From contig NZ_FOXE01000005.1 in the NCBI RefSeq assembly GCF_900115635.1, forward strand, positions 101,310 through 165,309: DNA of 64,000 nucleotides, read 5' to 3'. Shown here piece after piece: positions 52,608 to 62,100 of the stretch; the first letter of the stretch is position 1; the number at the start of each line of letters is the position of its first letter. Source of the stretch: Oscillibacter sp. PC13. GTDB taxonomy: Bacteria > Bacillota > Clostridia > Oscillospirales > Oscillospiraceae. The notes under the pieces were generated by a model. That model was not told the origin of the DNA, did not search any database, and was given only the letters and a program-made list of their open reading frames with translations. The position numbers and the translations under genes were made by a program.

Positions 52608-53139
52608 GCAATTTTTGTGAGAAAATATGGCGCGAAATGATGTATTCACTATTTTTTCATTATACAGGAAATTCAGGGAAAAGAAAACAGGGAGTGGCGC
52701 ATGGCATTTTTTGCTGTGAAACAATAAAAACATTGTGAAAAGTCAGGCAATTGTACGGCAATATCGATAAAAAGCATCAATATAGACTAAAATTCTATAA
52801 TAAAGAATGGTTAGAGAAAAGTGAGGTGTAGGTAAAAAAACAGGAAGTCTAAAAAAATGTTAATTGCAAATTATTCAATAGATATATTAAACAAATTATA
52901 AACGATAATTACAGCAATAGTGCTAAAAAGTTCGCCGGGATATTGACAAACTCACATCGGATGATTTAATATCTGGTTGTTCAATATTGTAGAATATCGA
53001 GCGGCAAAAAAGAACGCTGTGTAAGTGAGACAGTGGTCTGCAGATTCTGCTGCCACAACATTGGGAAAGCAATACGCGAATGAAAAAGATGCTGCAGAAG
53101 TTCTACAGAATATTTTAGAGAAAAAGGAGAAAACACGTT
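52608..53139. promoter_or_regulatory. AT-rich control region and promoter of gntP
   Basis: No gene seen; the composition is much richer in A and T than the rest of the window. The promoter is TTGACA (52943-52948), 17 bases, TTAATA (52966-52971). A 15-bp inverted-repeat motif (52980-52994) lies right after the -10 box. A second, partial copy (TTCTACAGAATAT) starts at 53101. The leader is about 160 bases. Confidence 0.6.
52980..52994 (-). promoter_or_regulatory. Candidate IclR operator at the gntP promoter
   Basis: Minus strand reads TTCTACAATATTGAA. It matches the sites at 57125 and 57280 and lies 8-23 bases downstream of the -10 box, where a repressor would block transcription. Confidence 0.55.
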
Positions 53140-54561
53140 ATGTCTGCTGGAGTATTTCTTGTAGTTCTGGTGGCAGCAATTCTCGTCCTGATGCTTATGA
53201 TTATCAAGCTGAAGGTTCACCCTGTCATGGCCCTGTTCACCACTGCTCTGCTTACCGGTATTGTTCTGGGTTACGGCGTGTCCGGCACTGCTGATATGAT
53301 TGGCAGCGGCTTTGGCGGAACCTTGGGCAGCATCGGCATCACCATCATCCTCGGCGGTATCATCTCTATGGCCATCGAGGATACCGGCGCGGCCAAGGTC
53401 ATTGCCAACTTCTTTATTAAGCTGTTCCGAGGCAAGAATATGGAGCTCGCCCCTGCACTGACCGCTTTCATCATGTCCATCCCCGTGTTCGGCGACATCA
53501 CCATGGTGCTGACCGCCCCCATCGCTTCCATGCTCTCCAAGCGGAAGCACATCTCTATGTCTACGATGGCTTCTTTCACCGGTTTGGGCCTGTTCCTGAC
53601 CCATGGTCTGGTACCGCCCACCCCCGGTATTCTGGCCATTGCCATCATGTTTGAGGCTGACCTGGGCATGACCATTGTCTGGGGTGTTGTTGTCGCCCTG
53701 ATCGGCTTCTTCGGCACTTGGCTGGTGCTGAAGAGATGGACCGAGAAGGAATGGATTGAGCCCAATCCCGAGATGGTCAAGGGCCTGGCTGAGACCGATT
53801 CCGACAGCATTGACGACATTCTGATCAAGGATCCAAACCTGCCCGGCACCTTTGTGGCCTTCCTGCCCCTGCTGCTGCCCGTGGCACTGATCTCCCTGTC
53901 CTCTTTCGCCTCTATGTACGCGGATCCCGAGGGCGCTTTCTACGCTGTCTGCACGACCATCGGTCACAAGGTCATCGCTCTGTTCATCGGCGTCCTGTAC
54001 TCCCTGTGGCTGGCGTATAAGCAGCGCAAGGCTGTTCTGGCTGCCTATCAGGAGAACTTCCCCAACGAGGCGGACTCCAAGGTGAGCGAAATTGCCCTGA
54101 ACAAGTGGGTTGCCCGCGGTCTGCTGGTCTGCCTGTCTCCTCTGCTGATCACGGCTATGGGCGGCGCTTTCGGCACTGTGCTGAAGAGTGCTCCGGCTCT
54201 GGCTCCCCTGTCTGAGATGGTGGGCAACAGCCCTATTCCCGCAATCCTGATTCCCTGGGCCGTGGCCGTCATTATGATGACCGCCGTGGGCTCCATGACC
54301 ACCGCGGGTATGACTGCCGCCGGTATCGTTCTGCCCATGCTGCCCTCCCTGGGGCTGTCCCCCCTGGCTGCCGTTCTGGCTATCGGTGCTGGCACCCTGG
54401 CATTTGACCACGTCAGCAACTCTGGCTTCTGGGTCATGGGTCAGTTCTTCCACCTGGATACCAAGCAGTCCCTGAAGTATGTCACCATCCCCAGTGCCGT
54501 GGCATCCGTCATCTGCATCATTGCCATTGCCATCTTTAACGCAGTGGGTTTGCTGGGCTGA
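53140..54561 (+). CDS. GntP-family permease (gluconate-type)
   Basis: 473 residues, about 12-14 membrane helices. IIKLKVHPVMALFTTALLTG, LGSIGITIILGGIISMAIED, IPVFGDITMVLTAPIA, GLVPPTPGILAIAI and FDHVSNSGFWVMGQFF identify the GntP/GntT family of H+ symporters for gluconate and other sugar acids. Codon bias is strong, as in highly expressed genes. Two dehydrogenase genes follow, with a dehydratase gene nearby, which supports sugar-acid use. Confidence 0.93.
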   Translation: MSAGVFLVVLVAAILVLMLMIIKLKVHPVMALFTTALLTGIVLGYGVSGTADMIGSGFGGTLGSIGITIILGGIISMAIEDTGAAKVIANFFIKLFRGKNMELAPALTAFIMSIPVFGDITMVLTAPIASMLSKRKHISMSTMASFTGLGLFLTHGLVPPTPGILAIAIMFEADLGMTIVWGVVVALIGFFGTWLVLKRWTEKEWIEPNPEMVKGLAETDSDSIDDILIKDPNLPGTFVAFLPLLLPVALISLSSFASMYADPEGAFYAVCTTIGHKVIALFIGVLYSLWLAYKQRKAVLAAYQENFPNEADSKVSEIALNKWVARGLLVCLSPLLITAMGGAFGTVLKSAPALAPLSEMVGNSPIPAILIPWAVAVIMMTAVGSMTTAGMTAAGIVLPMLPSLGLSPLAAVLAIGAGTLAFDHVSNSGFWVMGQFFHLDTKQSLKYVTIPSAVASVICIIAIAIFNAVGLLG

Positions 54562-54589
54562 TTTTTCTTGAATAAAATATGCTTTCCCT

Positions 54590-54632
54590 GCCGGGGACAC
54601 TTCGTTTACCGGAGTGTTCCCGGCTTGCTTTT
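54590..54632 (+). terminator. Hairpin after gntP, partial terminator
   Basis: GCCGGGGACACT pairs with AGTGTTCCCGGC, then TTGCTTTTAA. The T content is modest, so some read-through into the SDR genes is likely. Confidence 0.65.
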
Positions 54633-54687
54633 AACCCGGCATCCGCCGGAGGGCAGATTTTAAATAAAACCATGAAAGGACAAACAT

Positions 54688-55476
54688 ATGGAGATTCGTT
54701 TTGACAACAAGGTCGCCCTGATCACGGGAGGAACTTCCGGCATTGGCTTGGCCTGCGCAGAGCTGTTTGGTACGCTTGGTGCCAAAGTAGCCGTCTGCGG
54801 GACCAATTCCGCAAAGCTGGAAAAGGCGTTGGACAGCTTGAAATCAAAGGGAATTGCTGTTTTCGGCGAGACCTGCGACGTTTCCAACGCGGATTCCATG
54901 GAGTCCTTTGCCACACATACTAAGGCGGCACTGGGCCCTATTGATATCTGGGTCAGCAACGCCGGCATCTATCCGCAGTACAGCATCATTGACACCACGG
55001 AGGAAGTGTGGGACAAGACGGTGGACACCAACATGAAGTCCGCCTATCTGGGGGCCAGAATCGCTTACCGCACGATGAAGGAGCGAGGCGGCGTTTTGCT
55101 GATGGCATCCTCTTTTGCGGCGCTGTTCCCCTCTGTGGGCAGCGGGGTGTACGCCGCCACAAAATCCGCCGTCAGTTCCATGATTAAAACGTTGGCGGCA
55201 GAGCTGGCACCCTATGGTATTCGGGTCAACGGTTATATTCCTGGCGTGATTGACACGGATATGACCCGTGCTCTGACAGAATCCAACGGAGAGGACATGA
55301 AAAGTGCCATTGCCATGCACTCCTTTGGCCAGCCAATTGATGTGGCGTGGGCCATGGCATTCCTGGCATCCGACTATGCCCGTTACATTACCGGCACTAC
55401 CCTTGAGGTGACCGGCGGCAAAATGGGGGTTCAGAATCCCAACAAGGCCTGGCAGGACAAGGAGACCAGGGGCTGA
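54688..55476 (+). CDS. SDR-family oxidoreductase 1
   Basis: 262 residues. LITGGTSGIGLACAE is the NAD(P)-binding loop, VSNAGIYPQYS the NAG motif, and the Ser with YAATK the catalytic set; ITGTTLEVTGGKM closes the classical SDR pattern. Likely reduces or oxidises a keto-sugar acid, for example a gluconate 5-dehydrogenase-type step, given the gntP neighbour. The exact substrate is unknown. Confidence 0.88.
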   Translation: MEIRFDNKVALITGGTSGIGLACAELFGTLGAKVAVCGTNSAKLEKALDSLKSKGIAVFGETCDVSNADSMESFATHTKAALGPIDIWVSNAGIYPQYSIIDTTEEVWDKTVDTNMKSAYLGARIAYRTMKERGGVLLMASSFAALFPSVGSGVYAATKSAVSSMIKTLAAELAPYGIRVNGYIPGVIDTDMTRALTESNGEDMKSAIAMHSFGQPIDVAWAMAFLASDYARYITGTTLEVTGGKMGVQNPNKAWQDKETRG

Positions 55477-55494
55477 AAAGGGGTATTATTTTAC

Positions 55495-56247
55495 ATGACA
55501 GTGAGAAACAAAGTGGTGGCGATTACCGGCGGCGCAGGCGGCATCGGCACCGCGCAGACAAAGTTACTGGCGGAAAATGGCGCTGAGGTTTGGGTGCTGG
55601 ACTTGGCAGCGGACCGGGCAGAGGCACTGGCTAAGGAAATGACAGATATGGGCTGGAGGGTTCACAGCGCCGGTATGGACGTTGCCAGCGAAGAGAACTG
55701 GAAGGCGGTGGTGGAACGGATCGTAGCAGAGAGCGGCCGCCTGGATGCTGTTGTCAATAATGCGGGAATCAATATTCGGAAGCCCATTGAGGAGATGGTG
55801 AAGGACGAATGGATGAAAATGATGGAGGTGAACACCTGCAGCGTGTTCCTTGCCACCAAATATGCTATTCCTGTGATGCGTCGGCAGGGAGGTGGTACGA
55901 TTATCAACACCTCCTCCATTTGCGGCCTGATTGGCCATATGAACACACCGGAGGCCTATACGGCCACGAAGGGCGCGGTGACGCTGCTGACCAAGTCTGT
56001 GGCTGCCCGGTACGGCAAAGACAACATTCGCTGCAATTCCATTCATCCAGCCACCATTGACACGCCGTTTGTGGCATCACTGATGGCGGATCCGGCAAAA
56101 AAACAGGCGAGGATCGACGAGATCCCCTTGGGCCGCCTGACAACTGTGGATGATGTAGCCAATGCGGTGCTGTATCTGGTGAGTGAGGAAGCATCGTTCC
56201 TCAACGGTGTGAATCTGCCCATCGATGGCGGTGTGACCTGCTACTGA
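55495..56247 (+). CDS. SDR-family oxidoreductase 2
   Basis: 250 residues. AITGGAGGIGTAQ (cofactor loop), VVNNAGINIRKP, INTSSICGLIGH (catalytic Ser) and YTATKGAV (Tyr and Lys) with LPIDGGVTCY at the end. The second of a tandem pair of different SDRs, which usually carry out consecutive oxidation and reduction of an epimerised sugar or sugar acid. Starts 18 bases after SDR 1. Confidence 0.88.
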   Translation: MTVRNKVVAITGGAGGIGTAQTKLLAENGAEVWVLDLAADRAEALAKEMTDMGWRVHSAGMDVASEENWKAVVERIVAESGRLDAVVNNAGINIRKPIEEMVKDEWMKMMEVNTCSVFLATKYAIPVMRRQGGGTIINTSSICGLIGHMNTPEAYTATKGAVTLLTKSVAARYGKDNIRCNSIHPATIDTPFVASLMADPAKKQARIDEIPLGRLTTVDDVANAVLYLVSEEASFLNGVNLPIDGGVTCY

Positions 56248-56262
56248 TAAGGAAAAGACAAA

Positions 56263-56294
56263 AAAGCAGCGGGGGAATTTTCCCCCGCTGCTTT
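56263..56294. terminator. Bidirectional terminator, SDR 2 / IclR
   Basis: AAAGCAGCGGGGGAA pairs with TTCCCCCGCTGCTTT around two bases, with an A-run on the left. Confidence 0.9.
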
Positions 56295-56310
56295 GTAAAT
56301 GAAAGGTTTA

Positions 56311-57099
56311 TCACTTGATCTCTGACACAGTGTATTCGTATCCGAACATGCTCTTGGAAATGGACGCCGCAGAATGCTTCAAGTCCTCTATCAAGCCATT
56401 CTTCATAGCGATCTGCACCCTGGGCGTCATGCCGGAAATGCTGATGGAGCAGGCAACCTTGTCTGGGGCGGAGAATACGGGAACCGCCACACAGGAAAGG
56501 CCAACTTCCACTTCCTCGTTATCAATGGCGAAGCCGGACTCCCGGATCTTCCGAATCTCCTCCCGCAGTTGCTCGGAATTGGTAATCGTATTATAGGTCA
56601 TGGTTTTCAGCGGTGCAGAAAGAATGTTTTCCTGATAATCAGTGGGCATATAGGCGAGAATACACTTTCCAACGCCGGTGCAGTGCATGTAGTTCTGTGT
56701 GCCGATTTGGGTATTGATGGAAATGGAACCGGTTGCTTCCACTTTATCCAAGTAAATGACGCTTTCCTGATGCTCCACAGCGCAGTGGGCGGTTTCGCCA
56801 TACTTATGATTAATTTGCTCCAGATAGGGATGTACTGTGCGGATAATGCTGTTTTGCACCTTAATGGTGTTGGAAAAACTGAGAAGCTTCAGGCCCAGAA
56901 CATATTTTTGATTTCCTGTATTTTGCTGAAGATATCCCAAATTGGTCAGTGTATTGATCAGGCCGAATGTGGTGCTTTTATTGAGTCCAAGGGCCTCAGA
57001 GATCTCCTTGACGCTGCGCTCCATTCCGCCATGCTGCTGAAAGGATTCTAAGATTGCAAAGGCGCGCTCAACCGACTGGATGTTCTTTGTGGTAGCCAT
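56311..57099 (-). CDS. IclR-family transcriptional regulator 1
   Basis: 262 residues from ATG 57099, 7 bases after AAGGAGAGAGG. The helix-turn-helix is VKEISEALGLNKSTTFGLINTLTNLGYL. Residues 80-262 are the IclR effector domain (AHCAVEHQESVIYLDKVEA, HCTGVGKCILAYMP, GLSCVAVPVFS). It sits between the gntP-SDR genes and the ilvD-type gene, and a shared 15-bp motif at their promoters and its own indicates that it controls all three. Confidence 0.93.
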   Translation of the reverse strand: MATTKNIQSVERAFAILESFQQHGGMERSVKEISEALGLNKSTTFGLINTLTNLGYLQQNTGNQKYVLGLKLLSFSNTIKVQNSIIRTVHPYLEQINHKYGETAHCAVEHQESVIYLDKVEATGSISINTQIGTQNYMHCTGVGKCILAYMPTDYQENILSAPLKTMTYNTITNSEQLREEIRKIRESGFAIDNEEVEVGLSCVAVPVFSAPDKVACSISISGMTPRVQIAMKNGLIEDLKHSAASISKSMFGYEYTVSEIK

Positions 57100-57124
57100 G
57101 GATCGTCCTCTCTCCTTCGAAATG

Positions 57125-57139
57125 TTCTGCAATACAGAA
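57125..57139. promoter_or_regulatory. Candidate IclR operator at the iclR promoter
   Basis: TTCTG, 5 bases, CAGAA inverted repeat. It lies about 9-23 bases past the predicted start on the minus strand. Confidence 0.6.
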
Positions 57140-57154
57140 TATCATTTTGTATAT

Positions 57155-57183
57155 ATTATAGGATAAACACAGACGGCTGTCAA
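57155..57183 (-). promoter_or_regulatory. Consensus promoter of the first iclR gene
   Basis: Minus strand: TTGACA (57183-57178), 17 bases, TATAAT (57160-57155). Both boxes are perfect. Confidence 0.85.
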
Positions 57184-57234
57184 TAAGTATAAAAAATGTC
57201 CTACATATTTTACATTGGCGATTTATGTCCGATA

Positions 57235-57263
57235 TTGACAAATGAAAGACAAACCACTATAAT
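57235..57263 (+). promoter_or_regulatory. Consensus promoter of the ilvD-type gene
   Basis: TTGACA (57235-57240), 17 bases, TATAAT (57258-57263). Leader of about 110 bases. Confidence 0.87.
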
Positions 57264-57279
57264 AAATTCGAGAACGACG

Positions 57280-57294
57280 GACAGTAATGTAGAA
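57280..57294 (-). promoter_or_regulatory. Candidate IclR operator at the ilvD-type promoter
   Basis: Minus strand reads TTCTACATTACTGTC, related to the sites at 52980 and 57125. It lies 17-31 bases after the -10 box. Confidence 0.5.
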
Positions 57295-57380
57295 CGGAAT
57301 TGCGCCGTAAAGACATGGCTTGTTCAGTAAAGATAGAGATTGAATTCAATCAGAGACATATTTTGAGGAGGAAAAATTGA

Positions 57381-59063
57381 ATGGATCTTCGGAGTAAGGC
57401 GATCCTTGGCATGGAAGATAGCGCATTTGCGCGCTCTTTGTTTAAGTCCATGGGTTATACGGACAGCGAACTGAAGGAGGGGAAGCCCCTGATCGGTATT
57501 GCCAACACTTGGAATACCTTGGTTCCCGGCCACTACAATCTGGACAAAGTGGCAGAGTACGTGAAGAACGGCATTTACGCCGCCGGCGGCACACCCGCAG
57601 AGTTCGGCACCATCGCCGCTTGCGACGGTGTGGCTCAGGGCCACGATGGCATGCACTACATTCTGCCCTCCCGCGAAATTATTGCAAACTCCGTGGAGAT
57701 TATGGCGCAGGCTCATCGGCTGGACGGCTTGGTTCTGCTGGCTTCCTGCGATAAGATTGTTCCCGCTATGCTGATGGTCGCTGCCCGCCTGGATATCCCC
57801 TGCATCGTCTGCGTGGGTGGCCCTATGCTGGGCGGCATCGAGTTTGACGGCCGCAAGTCCGACCTGACCTCTATCTCCGAGGCTTTGGGTATGGTGAAGG
57901 CCGGCAAGCTCTCCGAGCGCGAGTACGACGCATTGGAGAACACTGCTTGTCCTGGCTGCGGTTCCTGCTCCTTCCTGGGTACTGCCAACACCATGTGCTG
58001 TGTGGCCGAGGCTCTGGGTATGTCTCTGCCCGGCGGCGGCCTGATTCCCGCCGCTTATGCCGCCCGTCTGCGCCACTCCTTCGAGGCTGGCCGTGCGATT
58101 GTGGATCTGTGCAAGAAGGGCATTACTCCCCGCCAGATCATGACCAAGGAGGCCATCCGCAACGCCATCAAGGTCACCATGGCCATCTGTGGTTCCACCA
58201 ACGCGGTGCTGCACCTGTCAGCCATTGCCAACGAGGCGGAGCTGGACATGAACGTGGTAGAGGAGTTCGAGACCCTCAGCAAGATCACGCCCCAGATTGC
58301 TAAGGTGAACCCCGCCGCCAAGCCCGAGATGGAGGCCTTCTACCGCGCCGGCGGCATTCCGAAGGTGGAGGAGCGCCTGGGCGATCTGCTGGACACCTCT
58401 GTCATGACTGTCAGCGGCAAGACCCTGAAGGAAAACCTGGCTGAGTATGTATATGAGTATCCCGAGGATCCCACCATCATCAAGACGATGGAGGCTCCCT
58501 TCTCCAAGACCGGCGGTGTGGCCGTGCTCCATGGCAACCTGTGCCCCAATACCGCTGTTTCCAAGCCCGGCGCCATTGACCCCTCCATGCATCACTTCGT
58601 CGGAAAGGCCAAGTGCTACAACAGTGAGGAGGAGGCCGAAGAAGCCATTCTGGGTGGTAAAATTGAAGCTGGCGATGTGGTGGTTATCCGCTACGAGGGG
58701 CCAAAAGGCGGTCCCGGCATGCGTGAGATGTTCAAGGCCATGAAGTACATGTACGGCGTGGGCCTGAGCAAGTCCGCTGCCTTGATTACCGATGGCCGCT
58801 TCTCCGGAACCAACAACGGCTGTTTCGTGGGCCATATCTCCCCCGAGGCTGCTGAGGGCGGCCCTCTGGCCATTGTTCATGACGGCGATGAGATTCTGAT
58901 TGACGTCAACGAGGGCAAGTTGGAGCTGCATGTCTCCGACGAAGAGATTGCAGAGCGCTATAAGACTTTGGAGATGCCCAAGAAAAACATCCCCAACGGT
59001 TACCTGCGGCTGTATGCAAAGGTGGCAACCTCTGCTGACCAGGGCGCTGTCATTAAGATGTAA
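57381..59063 (+). CDS. IlvD/Edd-family dehydratase (dihydroxy-acid or sugar-acid dehydratase)
   Basis: 560 residues behind GAGGAGG. LASCDKIVPAMLM and NTACPGCGSCSFLGTANTM carry iron-sulfur cysteines; the N-terminal loop has VPGH in place of the PCN Cys, as in clostridial and archaeal [4Fe-4S] types. DGRFSGTNNGCFVGHISPEA ends the active site. Sequence alone suggests dihydroxy-acid dehydratase (valine/isoleucine synthesis). The absence of ilvBNC or leu genes and the IclR/GntP setting favour a sugar-acid dehydratase giving a 2-keto-3-deoxy acid. Confidence 0.85.
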   Translation: MDLRSKAILGMEDSAFARSLFKSMGYTDSELKEGKPLIGIANTWNTLVPGHYNLDKVAEYVKNGIYAAGGTPAEFGTIAACDGVAQGHDGMHYILPSREIIANSVEIMAQAHRLDGLVLLASCDKIVPAMLMVAARLDIPCIVCVGGPMLGGIEFDGRKSDLTSISEALGMVKAGKLSEREYDALENTACPGCGSCSFLGTANTMCCVAEALGMSLPGGGLIPAAYAARLRHSFEAGRAIVDLCKKGITPRQIMTKEAIRNAIKVTMAICGSTNAVLHLSAIANEAELDMNVVEEFETLSKITPQIAKVNPAAKPEMEAFYRAGGIPKVEERLGDLLDTSVMTVSGKTLKENLAEYVYEYPEDPTIIKTMEAPFSKTGGVAVLHGNLCPNTAVSKPGAIDPSMHHFVGKAKCYNSEEEAEEAILGGKIEAGDVVVIRYEGPKGGPGMREMFKAMKYMYGVGLSKSAALITDGRFSGTNNGCFVGHISPEAAEGGPLAIVHDGDEILIDVNEGKLELHVSDEEIAERYKTLEMPKKNIPNGYLRLYAKVATSADQGAVIKM

Positions 59064-59094
59064 TTTTGCCAAGGTATTTTAAGATGCGACTCTC

Positions 59095-59128
59095 TTTTCC
59101 CGGCACGGAAGCTTCCGCGCCGGGAAAA
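59095..59128 (+). terminator. Hairpin between ilvD-type gene and nifJ
   Basis: TTTTCCCGGC pairs with GCCGGGAAAA across a nearly perfect 34-base palindrome. There is no T-run after it, so it is probably a weak terminator or mRNA end-stabiliser that allows nifJ read-through. Confidence 0.55.
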
Positions 59129-59169
59129 GACGCATGGATGGATAGAGATATTTAAATAGGAGGATCTTC

Positions 59170-62100
59170 ATGTCTGAGAAAAAAATCATGAAAACGATGG
59201 ATGGCAATGAAGCCTGCGCCACCGTTGCCTACCACTTCACGGAAGTGGCCGGCATTTTCCCCATCACGCCGTCGTCCCCGATGAGTGAAAAGGTGGACGA
59301 GTGGGCTGCCGCCGGCCGCAAGAATATGTTTGGACAGCCGGTAACGCTGGTTGAGATGCAGTCCGAGGGCGGCGCTTCCGGCGCGCTTCACGGCGTGGCA
59401 GAGGCTGGTGCCCTGGCAACGACCTTCACCTCTTCCCAGGGATTGCTGCTGATGATCCCCAACCTGTACATCATGGCTGGCCACCGGATGCCCGCTGTCT
59501 TCCACGTGGCGGCCCGTTCTGTGGCCCAGCATGCCAACAACATTTTCGGCGATCACCAGGATGTAATGACCTGCCGTACCACCGGCGTCACCATGATGTC
59601 CACTGCCAGCGTGCAGGAAGTTATGGATCTGGCTGCAGTTGCACATCTGACCACAGTAAAGACCCGGGTTCCCTTCATCCACTTCCACGATGGATTCCGT
59701 ACCTCCCACGAGATCCAGAAGATTGAGATGATCGATCTGGATCAGGTGGCACAGCTGATGGATCAGGATGCGCTGGAGGCCTACCATCAGATCGCCATGA
59801 ACCCCGAGCATCCCGTTCAGCGGACCACCGTGCAGGGACCCGATGTGTACTATCAATCTCAGGAGGCCAACAACGGCACCTATGACTCCATTCCCAGCGT
59901 TGTGGAAGGCTACATGCAGGGCATCAACAAGATCACCGGCCGTGACTACCACATCTTCAACTACTACGGTGCTGAGGATGCTGAGCGCGTGATTGTGATC
60001 ATGGGCTCTGCCTGCGAGGCCACAAAGGAAGTGGTAGATTACCTGAACGCCAAGGGCGAGAAGGTCGGCATGCTGCAGATCCACCTGTTCCGCCCCTTCG
60101 ACATGCAGTACTTCCTGAACGCCATGCCCAAGACCGTCAAGAAGATCACCGCCATGGACCGTTCCAAGGAGCCCGGCGCCATCGCTGGCGCCGTGTATCT
60201 GGATGTGTGTGCATGCTATGCCAACAAGGAAAACGCACCCGAAGTGTTCGGCGGCCGCTACGGTTTGGCCTCCAAGGACGTTACTCCCGCTCAGATTAAG
60301 GCCGTGTTTGACAACATGAAGAGCGGGACGCCCAAGCACCTCTTCACCATCGGTATTGTGGACGATGTGACACATCTCAGCCTGGATGTGAAGGAGCCGC
60401 TGATTACCGAGTCTGCGGACACCGTCAGCTGCAAGTTCTGGGGGCTGGGCTCCGACGGTACGGTCGGCGCCAACAAGAACTCCGCCAAAATCATCGGCGA
60501 CCACGCCGGTATGTATACCCAGGCTTATTTCGAGTATGACTCTAAGAAGTCCTACGGCATCACGAAGTCCCACCTGCGGTTCAGCAAGAGCCCCATCCGC
60601 TCCACCTACTTAATCAAGGCCGCTGACTTCCTGGCCTGCCATTCCCAATCTTACATCACCCGCTATGACATGATCCATGAGATCAAGGACGGCGGTACCT
60701 TCCTGCTGAATACCTCCTGGAGCGGTGAAGAACTGGAGAAGAACCTGCCCGGCGACGTGAAAAAGTACATTGCTGACCACAATGTGCAGTTTTATACGGT
60801 GGATGCCAACAAGATTGCCCGGGATCTGGGTCTTGGCAACCACGCCAACCTGATTCTGCAGGCTGCATTCTTCAAGCTTTCGGGCGTCATGCCTGTGGAG
60901 GACGCGGTCCGCTACATGAAGGAAGCCGCCCAGAAGACCTACGCCAAGAAGGGCGAGAAGGTGGTCAACATGAACCTGGCTGCCGTAGACGCTGGTATCA
61001 ACAGCCCCGTGAAGGTGGAGATTCCAGCCGCTTGGTCTCAGGCAAAGGATGAGCGCACCGTGGACGAGAATCTGCCCAATGTGGTCAAGAACATTGTGAT
61101 TCCCTGCAACCGCCAGCGCGGCGACGATCTGCCCGTCTCCACCTTCCTGGAGCACCAGGACGGCACGTATCCCCTGGGTACCTCCAAGTACGACAAGCGC
61201 GGCATTGCCAGCAGCCTGCCTGCTTGGGAACCCAACAAGTGCCTGCAGTGCAACCAGTGCACCTTTGTCTGCCCCCATGCTGCCATCCGGGCCTACCTGG
61301 TGAATGACGAGGAGGCCAAGGCCGCTCCCGCCGGCTTCACCATGGTGGACGCCAAGGGGGCTGCCGGGCTGAAGTACCGTTTGCAGGTCTCCACCCTGGA
61401 CTGCACCGGCTGCGGCAGCTGCGCCGCTTCCTGCCTGGCCAAGGACAAGGCTTTGACCATGGAGCCCGTGGACGACACCATGTACGACGAGACCAACTGG
61501 AACTATGCCCTGTCCCTCAGTGACAAGCCGGGCGTGTTCGAGCGTAAGACCCTGAAGGGCAGCCAGTTCAGCCAGCCTCTGGTGGAGTTCTCCGGCGCCT
61601 GCGCAGGCTGCGGCGAGACCCCCTATGCCAAGCTTATCACCCAGCTGTACGGCGAGAAGACCTACTGGGTTAACGGCGTGGGCTGCTCCCTGGCGTGGGC
61701 CGGCGCATTCCCCTCTCTGCCTTACACGGTCAACAAGGAAGGCCGCGGCCCCGCGTTCTACGGCACCCTGTTTGAGGATCAGGCTGAAAACGGTCTGGGC
61801 ATGGTCTTGGCTGTCAAGCAGCGCCGCAATGGCGTGAAGATGCAGGCCGAGGCGCTGCTGCCCCTGGTGGCCGGCACCGAATTGGAGGGCGCCATCAACG
61901 CATGGCTGGAGACCTTCGAGGACCTGGACAAGAACGATGCGGACGCCCGTGCTCTGGTGGCCGCTCTGGAAAAGGCAGAGCTCACCGGCGAGGCAAAGGA
62001 ACTGGCCGACCAGATTCTGCTGCACAGGGATCAGCTAAGCAAGAAGGTCGTCTGGCTCTTCGGCGGCGACGGCTGGGCTTACGACATTGGCTACGGCGGA

